64,000 nt of DNA, taken from NCBI GenBank assembly GCA_910589425.1, contig CAJUSZ010000008.1, positions 20,541-84,540 of the forward strand, given 5' to 3'. Source of the stretch: an uncultured Muribaculaceae bacterium. GTDB taxonomy: Bacteria > Bacteroidota > Bacteroidia > Bacteroidales > Muribaculaceae. The notes under the pieces were generated by a model, which saw only the letters and a program-made list of their open reading frames with translations, was not told where the DNA came from and did not search any database. The position numbers were made by a program, and so were the translations under genes. Shown in pieces: positions 61,809 through 64,000 of this stretch. Every line of letters starts with the position of its first letter. Within the stretch, counting starts at the first letter, position 1.

Positions 61809-63548
61809 TCAGAGAACCACTTTCTGAGATTTGTTGCCAACTTTTACGATATACATGCCGTTGCCGAGAACGATGTTCTTAGCCTGGCCAGCACGTACGT
61901 TGCCGTTTGCTACGATTGCGCCGTTGAGGGCGTAAACTGCTACAGCAGCGTCGTTGTCGGAGTAGATGGAGATCTCGCCGTTAGCAGCGTAGATGTTGAT
62001 GTCGCTTTCAGCGTTTACAGCCTCAACTGCATTCTGGTCGCCGATTGCGCTAACCTCGTTGTAGTCATACATGTTCTCGGGGTTGCGTGCATAGCGGATT
62101 GTGCCTGTGAAGAAGCCCTTGTATGTGTTTCCTTTGTCATCAGTGATATCTACGCCAAGACCTTTGGTGGTGTAGAAGTGGAAGAAAGACGGGTTTCTGG
62201 GATAGAAAAGCTTGCCGTGCCAGCCGCAGTAGAGACCGTCGGACATGCCGTCGTTGGAAGAAGACCATGCTGCGTCATAGCCGCTGGGGATAACGTCGCC
62301 TGCTTTCGGAGTGATGAGGTATTGTGTTTTGCCGAAGGCGTTTACATTAACAGTGGGTTCAACTACTGTGTATTTGTCAGCAGGAACAGGCATCGGAGCG
62401 CCATCTGCTTTAGCGAAGAATACGCCGCGTACGATGTTGAACTGGCTCTTGGGAGCGTTCTCTACAGTAGAGTAGTTGAGGATCTCTTTATAGTCGAACG
62501 GACCGGAAGTGATTTCCTCGTTGGTCTCAGCGTTGCGGATACGGGGCTGTACGGAGTAAACGTCGCTGGAGATACCCATGTAGTAGCCTGCGAGGGGACC
62601 CCATTCGCCGTGATACATAGCGTAGTTGTCATCGTCCCATGCAGTGTCGAACTGGTTGCCCATGTACCATACACCAACGTTGCCGATGTTGAATACATAG
62701 TGCTGGGGAACGAGGCCATTCGAGATAGTGCCGACATAGATCGGGTTGAATGTGCCTGACTTGCCGCCGGCAGTTACAGTGATGTTGTGCTTGATGGTGT
62801 AGATTGTGCCGTCATCATCGGGCTCTGAGCCGTCAAACACGATGTTGGAGCCGTTTGTCGGGCCGCCATTCTGGTCATAAGGAATCACAACGGTATTGAT
62901 GGTGCAATATTCGCTGTCAGAGAAGCGGAGCTGAGTGAAGCCGTAGGATGTGTACCATCCTGTGGTCTCGTCCTGAGTGAAGAAGTAGTTGTCTCTGCGC
63001 ATGAAAGTGTTGGAAGTCTTCACGCCAGAGGGAGTGCCGTCTGCATTGAGAACGTTTGTGGGGTTGGCGAACTCCTCAGGAGCAACAATGTTGTACTTGT
63101 TTTCGCCGAGATCCTGGTTGAATGCCATCTTTGCAGGCCAGAAGAGCGAGAGGGCGATACGTGATACGGTCTTGCCCTGAGCGTTAGTGCCGTCGCAATA
63201 GTACTCTACCCAGTAGAAAGGCACCATTTCGAGCTTCTCCTCGTCGGTAGCATTAGCATACTCCGGCTGCTCAGCAAGAGTGGTGAGGTCGAAGCAGAGG
63301 CCGCGCTTTGAGAGCTGAAGCTCGTAAGTGTTGCCGTTTGCGTCGGTCCATGAACGGGTTTCGATTACGTTGGAAACATCTTCGCCTTTCTCGAAACGGG
63401 CGTAGTTTTCCTGGAGGCTTGCCTGGATCATAGCCTCGCCGGCGGGAGATGCCTTGCGGGCAGCCTCAGAAGCCGTGGTGGGGTTGAACGCGAAGGCAGT
63501 GGAAGATGCCATTGCGCCAAGAGCCATCAGAGTAAAAAATTTTTTCAT
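61809..63548 (-). CDS. Large secreted protein of unknown function with sorting-like tail
   Basis: 579 residues: signal peptide (LMALGAMASSTAFA), a long beta-rich body with many aromatic residues (FVPFYWVEYYCDGTNAQG-like regions, YTIKHNITVTAGGKSGTFNP, VGVWYMGNQFDTAWDDDNYA), and a C-terminal tail (YAANGEISIYSDNDAAVAVY, GNGMYIVKVGNKSQKVVL) like a type IX sorting domain. No domain is recognised. Codons are strongly biased to C-ending, comparable to susC, suggesting an abundant protein. It has its own promoter and terminator, so it is a single-gene unit. Confidence 0.75.
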   Translation of the reverse strand: MKKFFTLMALGAMASSTAFAFNPTTASEAARKASPAGEAMIQASLQENYARFEKGEDVSNVIETRSWTDANGNTYELQLSKRGLCFDLTTLAEQPEYANATDEEKLEMVPFYWVEYYCDGTNAQGKTVSRIALSLFWPAKMAFNQDLGENKYNIVAPEEFANPTNVLNADGTPSGVKTSNTFMRRDNYFFTQDETTGWYTSYGFTQLRFSDSEYCTINTVVIPYDQNGGPTNGSNIVFDGSEPDDDGTIYTIKHNITVTAGGKSGTFNPIYVGTISNGLVPQHYVFNIGNVGVWYMGNQFDTAWDDDNYAMYHGEWGPLAGYYMGISSDVYSVQPRIRNAETNEEITSGPFDYKEILNYSTVENAPKSQFNIVRGVFFAKADGAPMPVPADKYTVVEPTVNVNAFGKTQYLITPKAGDVIPSGYDAAWSSSNDGMSDGLYCGWHGKLFYPRNPSFFHFYTTKGLGVDITDDKGNTYKGFFTGTIRYARNPENMYDYNEVSAIGDQNAVEAVNAESDINIYAANGEISIYSDNDAAVAVYALNGAIVANGNVRAGQAKNIVLGNGMYIVKVGNKSQKVVL

Positions 63549-63715
63549 CTGTTTGGAAAGTTGGTTAATTATATAATGAGTTTAAATTCTTCTGTATAGT
63601 TGGTTGATTTTATTCCGCGCTGTCGGGGAGTGGAGAACGGCATGTACGAAACAAAAGCCGTGGTCATCGGGTGGAAGTATTCATGCGGAATTAAATTGTA
63701 AAGCTTTTACGGCTG

Positions 63716-63747
63716 CAAATATCAGAATAAATTTTCTAACATGCAAA
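63716..63747 (-). promoter_or_regulatory. Putative promoter of the secreted protein gene
   Basis: On the reverse strand TTTG (63744-63747), 20 bases, GATATTTG (63716-63723), one mismatch from TAnnTTTG. It implies a leader of about 160 nt. Confidence 0.55.
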
Positions 63748-63804
63748 TTTTATCTGAAAAAAATCCGATATTTTTTTTGATATGTTTTCTCAGGTTGTTA
63801 TAGC

Positions 63805-64000
63805 TTAACGGGAATTGCGGAATGCCTTGGGCGACATCCCGGTCAGTTTCTTGAAATACTTGCCGAAGAATGATTGCGATTTGAAATTCAGTTCGTCGGA
63901 GATCTGCTGGATGTTGAGGTTGGAGGATTTGAGCATCACCTGTGCCTCGGGAGTTTGACAGTTAGTGCTTTCAAAAAATAGTCTATAAAATTGACGCCGA
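63805..64000 (-). CDS. AraC-family transcription regulator, C-terminal end only
   Basis: The window ends inside the gene; only the last about 64 codons are seen. They encode the second half of an AraC-type DNA-binding domain: AQVMLKSSNLNIQQISDELN, then FKSQSFFGKYFKKLTGMSPK and AFRNSR before the stop. This block is the second helix-turn-helix and signature. In Bacteroidota such ends belong to stand-alone regulators or hybrid two-component sensors; which one cannot be told here. It reads toward the secreted protein gene, with 256 bases between. Confidence 0.85.
   Translation of the reverse strand, partial: RRQFYRLFFESTNCQTPEAQVMLKSSNLNIQQISDELNFKSQSFFGKYFKKLTGMSPKAFRNSR

Overview
This window reads as chromosomal DNA of a gut Bacteroidota, order Bacteroidales, most probably a Muribaculaceae-like genome. 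The family level is inference. The order rests on: a SusC/SusD pair; many promoters of the Bacteroidota type (TTTG, about 20 bases, TAnnTTTG); C10 peptidase, BspA-like and CotH surface proteins with short sorting-type C-terminal tails; DUF6048/DUF6452, DUF4199 and DUF3943 proteins; and an ATP-dependent PEP carboxykinase. Base composition is near half G+C over most of the window. It is visibly richer in A+T around 33.1-35.5 kb.

Layout. 0-4 kb: a truncated DUF3943 gene, tRNA-Ser, a lipoprotein, a polyprenyl diphosphate synthase and a TatD nuclease. 4-5.2 kb: a secreted protein with a Pro/Gly-rich tandem repeat. 5.9-13 kb: an alpha-glucan locus (SusC, SusD, then a separately transcribed SusA-like GH13 enzyme) and a SPOR lipoprotein. 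13.6-17 kb: a BspA-like protein and pckA. 17-30 kb: housekeeping and envelope genes (glycosyltransferase, SemiSWEET, rsmI, dacB, PerM-type permease, prfB, CPA2 antiporter, ogt, carbonic anhydrase). 29.5-32.7 kb: a MITE, tRNA-Gly, gpmA and an acyl-CoA ligase. 32.7-38.9 kb: the most accessory part, with a frameshifted BspA-like gene, a candidate small RNA, a DUF3800 gene and a 1096-residue AlbA_2 (Schlafen-type) protein. 38.9-49.3 kb: secreted MsrAB, an exonuclease, a C10 protease, a bile-salt-hydrolase/penicillin-acylase family enzyme, and a bioB-DUF4199-GT2-DUF6452-DUF6048 operon. 49.3-52.6 kb: tRNA-His, a long structured leader RNA, a CotH/lamin-tail protein and a second MITE. 52.7-64 kb: cvpA-sufC-sufD-sufS (no sufB), a GT2, yicC-gmk-nadD, a phosphohexomutase, an abundant-looking secreted protein and the end of an AraC-type regulator.

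How parts work together. SusC/SusD bind and import oligosaccharides that the GH13 enzyme can trim. sufC/D/S form part of an Fe-S assembly machine whose scaffold SufB is not encoded here; BioB is one of its clients. pckA, gpmA and the phosphohexomutase are central carbon steps.

Most interesting signals: (1) two copies of one miniature inverted-repeat element with 3-bp T(T/A)A target duplications, one 15 bp before the carbonic anhydrase start and one 12 bp after the CotH stop; (2) a compact promoter-to-terminator small RNA candidate at about 34.59-34.70 kb; (3) a strongly structured leader RNA with mutually competing helices before the CotH gene; (4) a one-base frameshift in an A6 tract of a BspA-like gene; (5) a prfB without the usual programmed frameshift, with a hairpin at its predicted transcript start; (6) a suf cluster that lacks sufB. 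Homology calls here rest on motif reading only; no searches were run.
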